Source: DTU052 sp050951725
GTDB lineage: Bacteria > Bacillota > Syntrophomonadia > Syntrophomonadales > DTU052
DNA: 64,000 nucleotides
Direction of reading: 5' to 3'
Assembly: GCA_050951725.1 (NCBI GenBank)
Contig: JBMNJO010000001.1
Span: 992,001-1,056,000 of the forward strand
Of the stretch, positions 42,804 through 52,727 are shown one piece after another. The position numbers were made by a program, and so were the translations under genes. The notes beneath the pieces are model-generated. The model saw only the letters and a list, made by a program, of their open reading frames with translations, made no database searches and had not been told where the DNA came from. How positions within the stretch are numbered: position 1 is the stretch's first letter; every line of letters begins with the position of its first letter.

Positions 42804-43213
42804 TCTATTATCCTCATGAACCCTGCCAGACCGCATACAGACTCTCCCCCTGGCTTTCCCCGCTTTCTGACCAGGAGACCCTCACCTATCACCAGGTAGA
42901 GGTCAAGGTTCGGGTCGTATTCCTCTATGGTCACCGTGGCCGCAAACCCGGAAGGTGGTTCCAAATCCAGGTCCAGTTCATCCACCGCAGTCTCCGGCAT
43001 CACCCGGATTTGATCCGGCCTGGACCGGTAGGTTTCCAGGACCCCGGCGGCGAAATTGATGGCTTTGGTGCTCATAGAAGCCTGCTGGTTCCAGGCTGCA
43101 GCGGTGCCGATAATTCCAAATATGGAGCTAACGCCTAATGCCAGCAATGCAACCGCCGCCAATACCTCCAGCAGGCCGAGGCCTTTTTGGTTGGGGTTGG
43201 GTTTTTGTTTCAT
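42800..43213 (-). CDS. PilV-like minor prepilin
   Basis: 137 residues. Signal peptide KPNPNQKGLGLLEVLAAVAL with the cleavage glycine and Glu at +5, then the usual long hydrophobic helix (VSSIFGIIGTAAAW). Initiates the minor pilin group of set 1 and is coupled to the PilW-like gene. Confidence 0.83.
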   Translation of the reverse strand: MKQKPNPNQKGLGLLEVLAAVALLALGVSSIFGIIGTAAAWNQQASMSTKAINFAAGVLETYRSRPDQIRVMPETAVDELDLDLEPPSGFAATVTIEEYDPNLDLYLVIGEGLLVRKRGKPGGESVCGLAGFMRIIE

Positions 43214-43397
43214 GTCTCAATCATTTCCGCTGATATCTCCGGTTGTAGGTTGGTCTCAGCCCAACCGCAGGACAAACGTTAATATTGGTTTGTTATAAAC
43301 CATCATAATTATTGTAGGTAGAGTAGGCCTTAGCCCCCATCATTGAGCCCATACATTACAAGTAGGACACATTGGACTCTTATGGCTACAAGATCAA

Positions 43398-43814
43398 TCA
43401 GACAATTATCAGCACCTTATAGAGATAAGCGACTATGCTACCGGATCCACTTGTCGCATGGATTAGCTCACTTTCCACACGAGACGGTTTCACCAGATAT
43501 GTTATATCTTGGTGAGAACCGTCTCCCACCGGGCAATAAACATACTCATTGATATACTCAGCGTCCAGAAGTGTTTTCACTGTCAGTTGCGCAGTATCCC
43601 CGTTCACTTCTTTATACATCTCCGCCGCCTTCGTCAGCATCTCGATGTTACTCTGACAAGCCTTTACCTTGCTCTCATGAACCACAGCAGTGTACTTGGG
43701 CGCTACCAAAGCCGCAATAATGGCCAGAAGCGCAAAGACCGCGAGCAACTCCAGTACCGTGAACCCCTGTCTTTCCTTCCAGACTCTGATAATCCGATGA
43801 AAATCCGACACCAT
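43398..43814 (-). CDS. Type IV major-pilin-like prepilin (set 1)
   Basis: About 138 residues from ATG 43814 after GAGGAGGGGG. The peptidase site is RQGFTVLELLAVFALLAII with Glu at +5, then AALVAPKYTAVVHESKVKACQSNIEMLTKAAEMYKE, the usual pilin alpha-1 helix and a short pseudopilin-like domain. Size and GspG-like order suggest the main subunit of set 1. About 180 bases without a gene follow before the PilV-like gene. Confidence 0.85.
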   Translation of the reverse strand: MVSDFHRIIRVWKERQGFTVLELLAVFALLAIIAALVAPKYTAVVHESKVKACQSNIEMLTKAAEMYKEVNGDTAQLTVKTLLDAEYINEYVYCPVGDGSHQDITYLVKPSRVESELIHATSGSGSIVAYLYKVLIIV

Positions 43815-43978
43815 TATTCCCCCTCCTCTACCCCAATTGACCAAGTTCCACTTCCTGCAGTGTCCCTTACGCAACCTCCGCTAAGGTTGGAAATCGTCCT
43901 CTACGTTGTTCACGACTTCGGTTAATCAGACCAACACGCAGCTACAAACTTTGGACCCACCGACCCAAGAGTTCCCGG

Positions 43979-45190
43979 CTAGAAAACGGTCATCATATCC
44001 AGCATGGGCAGGATGGTCCCGCTCACGATCAACCCTACCACCAGGGCCATGATGATAATTAAAATCGGTTCCAGCAAGGAAAGCCCGGATTTGATAAGAT
44101 GCTCAGTCTCTGCTCCGTAATATCCCGCAACCTTAAGCAGGCTTTCGTCCAGCCGCCCGGTTTCTTCCCCTACGGCGACCATCTGAATAACCAGAGGATC
44201 AAATGCCCCACTCATTCGAAAGGCATCAGCAATGCTTTGTCCGCGGCGAAGACCCTGGCGGACATTGCGGATCACCCCAGCCAAAACTGTGTTATCCGCC
44301 AGAGTTTCGCAGGTTTCCAAAGCCTCAATTATGCCCAGTCCCGACTGCACCAGAGCCCCCAAATTGTTGGCAAACCTCATTATTCCGAGTTTACGTAGGA
44401 TTGAACCTATCACGGGCAAGGCGAGCAACAGCCTGTCCGTTTTCTCGCGACCGGCCGGTGTTTTTCGCCAGTATTTTATGAACAGCCCCAAAGCTGCAAT
44501 CAAGATTACAATCGGCCAAAACCAAGCTTCCATTCCGGTGGATATTCCGAGGATTATCCGGGTCAAACCGGGCAGGACTGCGGTATCATAATGGAAAGCC
44601 TGAACCAGGCGCGGTACCACATAACCAACCAAAAAGAACACGACGCCAAAGGCAAAGCAGGCCAATAAGGCTGGATAGAGTGTGGCAATCTTGATCTGTT
44701 TAACAAGCTCCTGCTCCCTTTCCAGGTGACCAGCTAAGCGTGGCAATACCCGGTCCAGTGTACCCCCCGCTTCCCCGGTCCCGACCATGCGGGCAGCGAT
44801 CAAAGGGAACACCGCATCCTGCGCCGCTAAGGCTTCTGACAATGACTCCCCGCGCTTGAGATCTCTAACCACCTTACGCAGGGCCACCTTCAGGGGCTGA
44901 CTTGTCGCCTGGTCCTGCAGAGTAACCAGCGCCCTCATCAGTGGTACCCCGGCCTCTATTAGGGATGACAATTGGCGGAAAAACCAGGTTAAATCCTGCC
45001 TCTTCACCCGGTGCCACATCCGGGGAACAGGATTAAACCTTGAGCTGGATTCCCGGCGAGGTGACAAGTCGAGAACCCAGTACCCTTCATCAATCAACTG
45101 CCGGACTGCTTCCTCCCGATTCCCGGCCCGGCATGTCCCCCGCTGAATCCTTCCATCCCTGTTTCGAATGCGATAGCTGAAGCTGCCCAA
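43979..45190 (-). CDS. pilC: Type IV pilus inner-membrane platform protein PilC (set 1)
   Basis: 403 residues of the GspF/PilC family: two repeats of LxxGVPLxxAL type, LSSLIEAGVPLMRALVTLQDQ and GALVQSGLGIIEALETCE, each with PLIAARMVGTGEAGG- or DPLVIQMVAVGEETGRLDESL-like motifs, and three membrane helices. TTG 45190 follows AGGGGGG. It sits 58 bases after pilB. Confidence 0.94.
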   Translation of the reverse strand: MGSFSYRIRNRDGRIQRGTCRAGNREEAVRQLIDEGYWVLDLSPRRESSSRFNPVPRMWHRVKRQDLTWFFRQLSSLIEAGVPLMRALVTLQDQATSQPLKVALRKVVRDLKRGESLSEALAAQDAVFPLIAARMVGTGEAGGTLDRVLPRLAGHLEREQELVKQIKIATLYPALLACFAFGVVFFLVGYVVPRLVQAFHYDTAVLPGLTRIILGISTGMEAWFWPIVILIAALGLFIKYWRKTPAGREKTDRLLLALPVIGSILRKLGIMRFANNLGALVQSGLGIIEALETCETLADNTVLAGVIRNVRQGLRRGQSIADAFRMSGAFDPLVIQMVAVGEETGRLDESLLKVAGYYGAETEHLIKSGLSLLEPILIIIMALVVGLIVSGTILPMLDMMTVF

Positions 45191-45248
45191 AAAAGAACCC
45201 CCCTGTTGTCAAGCGGGGCCATCCCCTAAGAAAACGGTGCGTGTCCAA

Positions 45249-46892
45249 CTAACAGCGAAGACAAAGTGTTTTCAAAATCTCCTCAATGGTAGTGATCCCT
45301 CTTCCGGCCTTTTCCAGTCCGTCCTCCATCAGAGTCACCATACCAGCGGACTGGACGGCCGATTCTATCTCATGTTCTGCGGCACCCTGTATCATCAGGT
45401 CTCTTATCTGGTTATTCACTTCCATAACCTCTTGAATCGCCAGCCGTCCCCGGTATCCGGTTCCGCGGCACAGGTGACAGCCGGTGTGACGATAAAAAAA
45501 TTGGCTTGATTCTCCGGTCAGGCCCAGATTTTTGGCAGCGGCTCCTGAAAGTATATACGCCTCCCGGCAATGGGGACACAATGAGCGGACCAGGCGTTGC
45601 GACACTACCCCACTCAAAGCGGAAGCCAGCAGTAAAGGTTGAATTCCCATATCCAGCAAGCGGGTAACGGTCCCAACGGCACTGGTGGTATGAAGGGTGG
45701 TCAATACCAGGTGGCCGGTCAAGGCGGCGTGTACAGCCAGGTCTGCGGTTTCGGCATCCCGGATCTCTCCTACCATAATGATGTCCGGATCTCCCCGCAG
45801 CAGCGAACGTAGTCCATTGGCAAAAGTCAACCCCACCCGGGGATTGATCTGTGTCTGGGTAATGCCCGGAAGAGTGTACTCTACTGGATCTTCCAGAGTC
45901 ATAATGTTCCGTTCAGGACGATTAAGCTGGCCCAGCATCGCATAAAGAGTGCTCGTTTTTCCCGAACCGGTAGGTCCGGTTGCCAAAACCAGACCGTGAG
46001 GGCGCTGTAAGAGTCGATCGAAGGTACGCCGATTTGGCCCATAGAGCCCTAACCCGTCTACGGAGAACAGGCTGCGGCTTTGATCTAGAACCCGCAAAAC
46101 CATCTTTTCTCCCAGAATCGAGGGTATGGTCGAAACGCGGAAGCTTACCTGGCGATTATCGATGGTAGCGGCCAGTCGTCCGTCCTGAGGTAACCGTTTT
46201 TCGGCAATATCCAGCCCGGAGATTATTTTAAGGCGTGATACAATAGGTGAGGTCGCCCGGAGGGGCAGGGAGGCTGTTTCCGTAAGATCACCATCAATGC
46301 GCATCCTGATGCGCAGTCTCTGCTCCAATGGTTCAATGTGGATATCACTCGCCCCGATAGTGACAGCCTGAGTCAGAAAAGACTCCACCAGCCTGACCAG
46401 CGGATCCCCCGCCAGGTCTGGGGTTTCATCATCGTAAGCAATACCCGGACCGGCGAATGCCATTTCTCTGTGCAGGGAGTGTATAGCATCTTCGAGACAG
46501 GTATCAACAGCCAGCAGACTGTAATGTTGCAAGGCCTCATCCAGTTCTGCCTCCCCGATCATAACCGGATCGACCTTCATGCCGGTCAGGAGAGCCACGT
46601 CTTCAATGACCCCTAAATCCTCGGGATCCACCATGGCCAGTTTCAAGCACTCCCCTGAGCAGTTGAGGGGTAAAACCTTGTATTGTCTGGCTTTGTCAAA
46701 AGTTAAGAGCTTTACTGCTTCTGGGTCGATCGTAACCTGATCAAGATTGATGCTCGGAGTGACATGTTTACTTGCAATGGTCTTGTGCTGTGAAGGAGAT
46801 AACAATTCTTTAGAGGCTTTTTCCTGAGGTGCTGCGATGTATTGCGAAAACTCACCAGTTGCCGATTCGGACCCAATTTGTTTTGGTCCCAT
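45249..46892 (-). CDS. pilB: Type IV pilus extension ATPase PilB (set 1, intact)
   Basis: 547 residues. The N-terminal MshEN-like domain (LDQVTIDPEAVKLLTFDKARQY in sum) is followed by the secretion-ATPase core: ASDIHIEPLEQRLRIRMRIDG, Walker A ATGPTGSGKTSTLYAML, Asp box TLEDPVEY, Walker B RGDPDIIMVGEIRDAET, the His box LTGHLVLTTLHT and a tetracysteine zinc site (CPHC and CHLC). It powers pilus extension. All catalytic boxes are intact, unlike in the second pilB at 56990-58681. A 19-bp palindromic terminator lies upstream. Confidence 0.95.
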   Translation of the reverse strand: MGPKQIGSESATGEFSQYIAAPQEKASKELLSPSQHKTIASKHVTPSINLDQVTIDPEAVKLLTFDKARQYKVLPLNCSGECLKLAMVDPEDLGVIEDVALLTGMKVDPVMIGEAELDEALQHYSLLAVDTCLEDAIHSLHREMAFAGPGIAYDDETPDLAGDPLVRLVESFLTQAVTIGASDIHIEPLEQRLRIRMRIDGDLTETASLPLRATSPIVSRLKIISGLDIAEKRLPQDGRLAATIDNRQVSFRVSTIPSILGEKMVLRVLDQSRSLFSVDGLGLYGPNRRTFDRLLQRPHGLVLATGPTGSGKTSTLYAMLGQLNRPERNIMTLEDPVEYTLPGITQTQINPRVGLTFANGLRSLLRGDPDIIMVGEIRDAETADLAVHAALTGHLVLTTLHTTSAVGTVTRLLDMGIQPLLLASALSGVVSQRLVRSLCPHCREAYILSGAAAKNLGLTGESSQFFYRHTGCHLCRGTGYRGRLAIQEVMEVNNQIRDLMIQGAAEHEIESAVQSAGMVTLMEDGLEKAGRGITTIEEILKTLCLRC

Positions 46893-47093
46893 AGGCTACC
46901 TGCAGTGAGACAATATGGTCTCTTTTTGGTTTGATATAAATTATACAATAAATATTCAGGAATTTCATCTAAATATTAGCAACAAACCCGAAAAACAGTT
47001 GGCAGTTGTCTGCCAAATCAGACGAAAAGCCCGTCATAGCACGGACCAACGACAACAAAATTCCATTTACACAAGAGCCCTTGCACTCCTAAT

Positions 47094-47142
47094 AAAACAA
47101 AAATCAAGGCCACCGGGTGGAGTTGGCCTTGATTTTTGTTTT
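47094..47142. terminator. Perfect 19-bp bidirectional terminator-like palindrome
   Basis: AAAACAAAAATCAAGGCCA and its exact complement enclose an 11-base loop; both ends give T-rich 3' flanks. It separates aroB from the set-1 pilus operon, with about 420 gene-free bases in which I see nothing else. Confidence 0.8.
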
Positions 47143-47315
47143 GCTATTGTTGCTTAAGCCTATCAGAGGGACTTATTTATATCATACGCGTAACGATAGG
47201 AAATTACAGAAATGAGGGCATTGGAACACGCGGGAAAAACTACTGGCTGGATCGTTAGATAAAGATAGGGACATTTTGGATCGGGGACACCTAGTATGGT
47301 GCCCCCGTAATACTA

Positions 47316-48386
47316 CTACAGGATCTCTTCCAGCAAAGCCCGGTCCACGTCGTCCTTGATGGTGACCTGTCCGATACCGGTGGGGAGAACCAGGCGCAGG
47401 CGGCCGCTTTGCATTTTCTTATCCTGATACATGAGGTCGACCAGTTCCCGGGGAGGCAGGTCTGGAACCGGGAGGTTCAGGCCTAAGGCATCCATAAGCC
47501 TCCGTATGGCCTCCATTTCGGCTGCGCCCAGGAGGTCCAGGCGGTTGGCCAGGCGGGCAGCCATCATCATACCCATGGCCACCGCCTCGCCGTGACGGTA
47601 GGTGCCATAGCCAGTATAGGTCTCGATGGCATGTCCGAAGGTATGGCCGAGATTTAGAATGGCGCGTAATCCGGCTTCCCGTTCATCATTCTCGACAATA
47701 CCAGCTTTGATCGCACAGGAACGATGGATGGCATATTGCAGCACCGCCTCATCGCGGCGGTTGATCAGCTCGACCTGGTTCTGGAGGTATGCAAAAAAAT
47801 CACGGTCAGCGATAATGCCGTACTTGACTGTTTCTGCCAGACCGGAACGGTAATCCCGTTCAGACAGACTGTGCAAAGTGGCGGTATCTATCAGAACCAG
47901 CCGGGGCTGGTGAAAAGCACCGATCATATTTTTGGCTCGGGGATGGTTAACGGCTACCTTGCCCCCTACACTGCTGTCCACCATGGCCAGCAATGTGGTG
48001 GGAATCTGCACAAAGTCTACTCCGCGCTGGTAGATAGCAGCCACGAACCCTCCCAGGTCGCCGATTACTCCTCCGCCAAGGGTCAGGATCAGGCTGCTCC
48101 GGTCAAAATGGTTATCAACCGCCAGGTCAATAAGCCTCTGGGCCTGTTCCATGGTCTTGTATTCTTCACCGTCCGGCACCATACCTAGGACCAATTGCCC
48201 GTTGTCAATGCCCAGCCGCTGGCGGAGTTGTTCTCCATACAGCTCGTACACGGTAGGGTTGGTCACCAGCATCACCTGGGACCACCTGCCTACCGAACGC
48301 AGCAGTCCTCTCAGGTCCTCAAGCGCTCCACTCCGGATAATGATGTCATAGGATCTCCGGCCCAGTTCAACCCTTAGACTTTCCAT
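47316..48386 (-). CDS. aroB: 3-Dehydroquinate synthase
   Basis: 356 residues. NAD-binding TLGGGVIGDLGGFVAAIYQRG, the metal-ligand helix ending in RDYRSGLAETVKYG, and the histidines in NLGHTFGHAIE and YRHGEAVAMGM are all present. Second step of the shikimate pathway. It overlaps aroK by 20 bases and ends the aroE-...-aroC-aroK-aroB run. Confidence 0.98.
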   Translation of the reverse strand: MESLRVELGRRSYDIIIRSGALEDLRGLLRSVGRWSQVMLVTNPTVYELYGEQLRQRLGIDNGQLVLGMVPDGEEYKTMEQAQRLIDLAVDNHFDRSSLILTLGGGVIGDLGGFVAAIYQRGVDFVQIPTTLLAMVDSSVGGKVAVNHPRAKNMIGAFHQPRLVLIDTATLHSLSERDYRSGLAETVKYGIIADRDFFAYLQNQVELINRRDEAVLQYAIHRSCAIKAGIVENDEREAGLRAILNLGHTFGHAIETYTGYGTYRHGEAVAMGMMMAARLANRLDLLGAAEMEAIRRLMDALGLNLPVPDLPPRELVDLMYQDKKMQSGRLRLVLPTGIGQVTIKDDVDRALLEEIL

Positions 48387-48900
48387 GCTGTGCCTCGTTC
48401 AGCTTGTGCAGAATCTTCTTTACTATCTCATCCGGTTCCAGACCTGAAGTCTCTACATGGATGTCGGCCTGCTGGTAGTAGTCCTCTCTCTCCCGCAGCA
48501 TCTGCCGGATATCATCCACAGTTACGTTCTTCTTTATCAGCGGCCGGGTGTTTCGCTTTTTGCTTACCCTCCGCAGGATGTCTTCGGGGTCGGCCTCCAG
48601 ACAGACCAGGATGCCGTTCTTTTTGAGCATATCAAGGTTTTCCGGGTTGATTACCGCCCCGCCGCCGGTGGCTATAACCAGTCTGGTCCTGTCGGCCAGC
48701 CGTTTGACGACCAGAGACTCCTCGGACCTGAATCTGGTCTCCCCGGCTTTATAGAAGATATCACGGATACTCATACCGGTAATCCGCTCAATCTCCTTAT
48801 CGGTATCAACAAACTCCCGGCCCATCCTCTGCGCGAGCCGGGTCCCCACTGCGGTCTTTCCAGTTCCCATAAATCCTATTAATACAATGTTTTTTTCCAT
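48367..48900 (-). CDS. aroK: Shikimate kinase
   Basis: 177 residues. Walker A LIGFMGTGKTAVG, shikimate-binding FVDTDKEIERITG and FRSEE, VIATGGGAV, and the lid RNTRPLI are complete. ATG 48900 after AAGGTG is preferred over GTG 48906. Overlaps aroC by 22 bases. Confidence 0.97.
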   Translation of the reverse strand: MEKNIVLIGFMGTGKTAVGTRLAQRMGREFVDTDKEIERITGMSIRDIFYKAGETRFRSEESLVVKRLADRTRLVIATGGGAVINPENLDMLKKNGILVCLEADPEDILRRVSKKRNTRPLIKKNVTVDDIRQMLREREDYYQQADIHVETSGLEPDEIVKKILHKLNEAQHGKSKG

Positions 48901-50075
48901 TTCCACACCTTTTTTAAGTACCCCTCATAGTTTTGGTAATTGTTGATTACCTCATCAACTGAATCGCCGCCCAGCTTGAGCAACACCTCGTTGGCCAGGG
49001 CCAGGCTCACCACCGCCTCTCCTACCACTGAGGCAGCAGGTACCGCACATACATCAGAACGCTCAATATCAGCCTTTTCTTCCTGCCAGGTATCGATATT
49101 GACACTGGTCAGCGGCCGGTAAAGGGTCGGAATCGGCTTCATATAGGCCCGAACCATCACCTGTTCCCCGTTACTGACGCCCCCCTCGATCCCCCCGGCG
49201 TTGTTCTGCCTTCGGTACAACCCGTCGGCAACGGAGAAATAAATCTCGTCATGAACCGATGAACCCGGCTGCTCTGAGGCTGTTATCCCCTCACCAATCT
49301 CCACCGCTTTGATCGCCGGAACACCGACCAGTGCAGCAGCCAGTCGGGCATCGAGCCGCCGGTCACTCTGAACAAAGCTCCCCAGTCCCGGAGGCACATT
49401 GTTTGCTGCAACCTCAAAGCTGCCTCCCAGGGATTCACCTTCCTCCCTGGCCCGGTCGATGGCCTTTACCATTTGACTGGAGGCCATCTCATCGGGGCAT
49501 CTAACCGGGGAGGCATCCGCCAGCTCATGCAACTCCGACGTGAGCGATTGACCACGTGTCGGGCTGGTTACACCTCCAATTGAAACTACCTGACTATAAA
49601 TCTTTATGTTAAACAGGCCGAGAAATTTCCTACATATTGCTCCGGCAGCTACCCGGGCCGCTGTTTCCCGGGCACTCGACCTCTCCAATATATTACGGAA
49701 ATCCCGGTGGTTATATTTCATACCACCCGCCAGATCCGCATGACCCGGACGCGGCCTGCTGATCTCTCTTCCTTTTTCGGGTGTCTCCGGATCCATAATT
49801 CCCTGCCAGTTTCGGTGGTCACGGTTTTCTATCATCAAGGTCACCGGGCTTCCCAGGGTCTTGCCGTGCCTGACTCCGGAAATTATCCGCACCTGGTCCG
49901 ATTCAATGGACATGCGCGCCCCGCGCCCGTGACCCATTCGTCTGCGCTCTAGCTCCTTGTTAATGTCGGCCTGCGTAACCACCAGTCCCGATGGCAAACC
50001 TTCCAGGATGGCAACCAGGGCTGGCCCGTGCGATTCTCCAGCCGTGAGCAGTCTCAGCAAATCTCTCTCCCCCAT
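48879..50075 (-). CDS. aroC: Chorismate synthase
   Basis: 398 residues. The family signatures GESHGPALVAILEGLPSG, RRMGHGRGARMSIESDQV, GMKYNHRDFRNILERSSARETAARVA and DVCAVPAASVVGEA are all present. It makes chorismate with reduced FMN. The start ATG shares one base with the stop of the DUF2179 gene (TGATG). Confidence 0.98.
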   Translation of the reverse strand: MGERDLLRLLTAGESHGPALVAILEGLPSGLVVTQADINKELERRRMGHGRGARMSIESDQVRIISGVRHGKTLGSPVTLMIENRDHRNWQGIMDPETPEKGREISRPRPGHADLAGGMKYNHRDFRNILERSSARETAARVAAGAICRKFLGLFNIKIYSQVVSIGGVTSPTRGQSLTSELHELADASPVRCPDEMASSQMVKAIDRAREEGESLGGSFEVAANNVPPGLGSFVQSDRRLDARLAAALVGVPAIKAVEIGEGITASEQPGSSVHDEIYFSVADGLYRRQNNAGGIEGGVSNGEQVMVRAYMKPIPTLYRPLTSVNIDTWQEEKADIERSDVCAVPAASVVGEAVVSLALANEVLLKLGGDSVDEVINNYQNYEGYLKKVWKWKKTLY

Positions 50076-50581
50076 CACTTCTTCCGGAAATAGCCCCCGG
50101 TAAATGTCTTGGGTTCCATAAAAACAATAAAGGCGTGTTCATCATACTCCCGGATGCGCTGCGCCACCTTGGAGGACATGCCTCTCTTGACTATCAGGTT
50201 CATGACCAGTTTTGGCCCTCCCAGACCTTCGGCATCCCATGTTGTTATAGCGTACCCCTCTTCTCTTAGCTGGTTGACCAAAGCCTGGTTGGCCTTGTCA
50301 GTTGTCACCTGAACTCCCCGGTACCCCAGGGCCAGCATTTCCTCCACCCAGGTGCCTACAATCACACCGCTGGCAAAGCCCAGACAGTACAAAATCAGCC
50401 TGGCCGGTTCGTCCAGACTGCCCAGGACCTTTCCCAGGGCCACCACATAAACCAGGATCTCAAAAAAACCAATCACCGCGGCTATGTATCGATCACCCCG
50501 GATGGTGAGAATCATGCGCACGGTGCCCAGAGATACATCTATGATACGAGCAAAGAAAATGAATGCCAAATCAAAAAACAT
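50075..50581 (-). CDS. DUF2179/UPF0316 membrane protein (YebE-like)
   Basis: About 168 residues from ATG 50581 after AGGAGGGG. Three membrane helices (FFDLAFIFFARIIDVSLGTV, AAVIGFFEILVYVVALGKVL, LILYCLGFASGVIVGTWVEEML) precede a cytosolic DUF2179 domain (VQVTTDKANQALVNQLREEGYAIT ending FIVFMEPKTFTGGYF). Role unknown. Coupled to aroC by a one-base overlap. Confidence 0.88.
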   Translation of the reverse strand: MFFDLAFIFFARIIDVSLGTVRMILTIRGDRYIAAVIGFFEILVYVVALGKVLGSLDEPARLILYCLGFASGVIVGTWVEEMLALGYRGVQVTTDKANQALVNQLREEGYAITTWDAEGLGGPKLVMNLIVKRGMSSKVAQRIREYDEHAFIVFMEPKTFTGGYFRKK

Positions 50582-50690
50582 TTGACCCCTCCTGTGGGTT
50601 ACACGGTTGTCTCCGTATCGGGTCAGTCTGCATCCCGGAACCATGACGCCTGGATCTTAACTACCCTTACCTCCGTGAGTACGCCTTAAC

Positions 50691-51164
50691 CTAATTGCCC
50701 GGGTCGGTCTCAGATATGCGGACCCGGCCGGTAATCGGGGTAACCACTACATAAAGAGACTGGTTGCGTCTGTTTCTCAAGTGTACGGTTCCCCCTTGCA
50801 CCGGGTTTCCCAAAGGCAGGAAACGACAGGCCGACCATTTGCCGAGATTCACCGGATCCTGAGGGAACCTGGTCCAGACCGTTTCTACACCCCGGCGCAG
50901 TTCAATGGTCCTCGGTTTTTGGCCTTGCCGGACTTCATAACTGGTGGAGCTGTGTTTAAACGCCACCGCGCATTCCCGCCCATAGGTGACAGCGCTCTGT
51001 CGGGTCAGGCGAAGCTCACGGGCCATAATGGCAGCATCCTGCCGCAAGGCCAGTACATCAGCCACTGCCTGATACCTGGGCCAGACCAGCATTGAAATCA
51101 AACCTAGAATAGCCAGGACGGATAACAGTTCAACGAGAGTATAACCGGAGGCCCTAGATTTCAT
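50691..51164 (-). CDS. GspH/FimT-like pseudopilin
   Basis: 157 residues. Prepilin site MKSRASGYTLVELLSVLAIL with Glu at +5, then GspH-type DAAIMARELRLTRQSAVTYG. It overlaps aroE by 11 bases, so a pilus subunit is expressed inside the shikimate run. It could serve either pilus set. Confidence 0.85.
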   Translation of the reverse strand: MKSRASGYTLVELLSVLAILGLISMLVWPRYQAVADVLALRQDAAIMARELRLTRQSAVTYGRECAVAFKHSSTSYEVRQGQKPRTIELRRGVETVWTRFPQDPVNLGKWSACRFLPLGNPVQGGTVHLRNRRNQSLYVVVTPITGRVRISETDPGN

Positions 51165-52017
51165 TCTTTTCCAGCCTGCCTCTCAGCTGGTCCTCCATCA
51201 GCTGTCGGGGCGCCCTCTCTCCAGTAAAAATCTCAAAACTGCGGACCCCCTGACTCACAAACATGCCCAACCCGTTAATGGTCTTAAATCCCAGCCTGGC
51301 CGCCTCCAGCAGAAAACGAGTGGTAATTGGATTGTATATAATATCGGAAACCGCCGCTTTTGGATTCAGTTGTTGGAGGTTTAACGGCGGACTCTCTTCG
51401 GTATTTGGGTACATCCCGACTGGGGTGGTATTCACTACCAGTTCAGCGGTCCTCAGAAAACCTTGAATCCGGGGGTCATTCCAGGCCAACCCCCGGCTAT
51501 CCTGCCGGGTTACCTTCGTAATATAGCGGGCCAGGTTTACGGCCCGCTCAGGAGTACGGTTCAGAAAAACTGTGAGCGCTCCCCGGTTTGCCAGCTGGCA
51601 GCCAATGGCCCGGGCCGCTCCTCCGGCCCCGAGAACAATGGCTGATTCCGGTACCTTGACCCCAGCCTGTTCCAGAGAATCCATGAATCCAATTCCATCG
51701 GTGTTATGTCCCACTGCCAGGTTTTCCTTTATAAGGACGGCATTGACGGAACCACAGGCACGAGCCTCGGGACTGATCTCATCGAGAAAGGGAATGATCG
51801 ATTCCTTGAAGGGTATAGTCACGTTAAACCCCTGAACGCCAAGGGTCCTGGCTGCCTCCACCACCAATGACACCCGGTCGGGTTTCACCGGAAACGGAAG
51901 ATAAACCGCATTAATTCCCATAGCCGTAAACGCCAGGTTATGCATAAACGGTGACAGCGAATGACCCAGCGGATAACCAACCAGCCCAAACATCCTGGTT
52001 TCCTGATCTATCTGCAC
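51154..52017 (-). CDS. aroE: Shikimate dehydrogenase
   Basis: 287 residues. Substrate pocket GYPLGHSLSPFMHNLAF, catalytic Lys in FNVTIPFKESIIPF, the NADP loop VLGAGGAARAIGCQL and INGLGMFVSQGVRSFEIFTG are complete. GTG start after GGGGGAG. In Bacillus aroE neighbours yqeG and yqeH; yqeG is present at 52093 but yqeH is absent. Confidence 0.97.
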   Translation of the reverse strand: MQIDQETRMFGLVGYPLGHSLSPFMHNLAFTAMGINAVYLPFPVKPDRVSLVVEAARTLGVQGFNVTIPFKESIIPFLDEISPEARACGSVNAVLIKENLAVGHNTDGIGFMDSLEQAGVKVPESAIVLGAGGAARAIGCQLANRGALTVFLNRTPERAVNLARYITKVTRQDSRGLAWNDPRIQGFLRTAELVVNTTPVGMYPNTEESPPLNLQQLNPKAAVSDIIYNPITTRFLLEAARLGFKTINGLGMFVSQGVRSFEIFTGERAPRQLMEDQLRGRLEKNEI

Positions 52018-52092
52018 CCGGGCTCCCCCGTTTACTATGATTTCCTTACAGATATACGTTGATTATTGCAAAATCAGGTATCTCCTGGCAAG

Positions 52093-52623
52093 TCAGTCCT
52101 GCAGAACCGAATTGACATCGCCCCGTTGGATCGCCTTCCTGATACTCCGCAGGACCATTATTTCAAACTTACGCATGACCCTGGTGCCAATAAATTCGCG
52201 TTTATTAATCGGCACTACCAGAATGGTGAAAAGGTCCATACGGTTACCACCCAGGATATCGGTAAAGATCTGGTCCCCTATGACCGCAGTCTCCTCACGG
52301 GAACTGCCCATCACCTCCAGTGCCCGATGAAAGGCCCTGCGGCGTGGCTTGCCCGCCTTGGATACAAACGGTATTCCCAGCCCTTCGGCAACTGAGACCA
52401 CCCGCTCGCGGCCATTGTTGGAGGCAATACAAGCCTTAAATCCCCGGGCCTTCACCGCCTTCATCCAGGCCACTACTTCGCTCCGGACCTCCTGGCTGTT
52501 CCACTCGGTCACCGTGTTATCGAGGTCCAAAATAAAGGCCCTGATCCCATGGGCATACAGTTTTTCCAGGGGCAGATCCAGAATTGAGTCCACATACACA
52601 TCGGGAAACAAGTATTTCTTCAA
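52093..52623 (-). CDS. YqeG-family HAD phosphatase
   Basis: 176 residues. HAD motif I is AFILDLDNTVTEWN with both aspartates, motif II/III ACIASNNGRERV and the VIGDQIFTDILGGNRM motif IV. HAD IIIA phosphatase of the YqeG group, related to phosphatidylglycerol-phosphate phosphatases. TTG start after GGAGGT. Conserved next to aroE in Firmicutes. Confidence 0.94.
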   Translation of the reverse strand: MKKYLFPDVYVDSILDLPLEKLYAHGIRAFILDLDNTVTEWNSQEVRSEVVAWMKAVKARGFKACIASNNGRERVVSVAEGLGIPFVSKAGKPRRRAFHRALEVMGSSREETAVIGDQIFTDILGGNRMDLFTILVVPINKREFIGTRVMRKFEIMVLRSIRKAIQRGDVNSVLQD

Positions 52624-52727
52624 GCAAATACCTCCAGTTACGGTACTCTTTTATCATACCCCATGGAACCGGTTCTACCAAGACTGACATAATAAACCCA
52701 CTAATCGAATGGTTACCAATGTCGGAA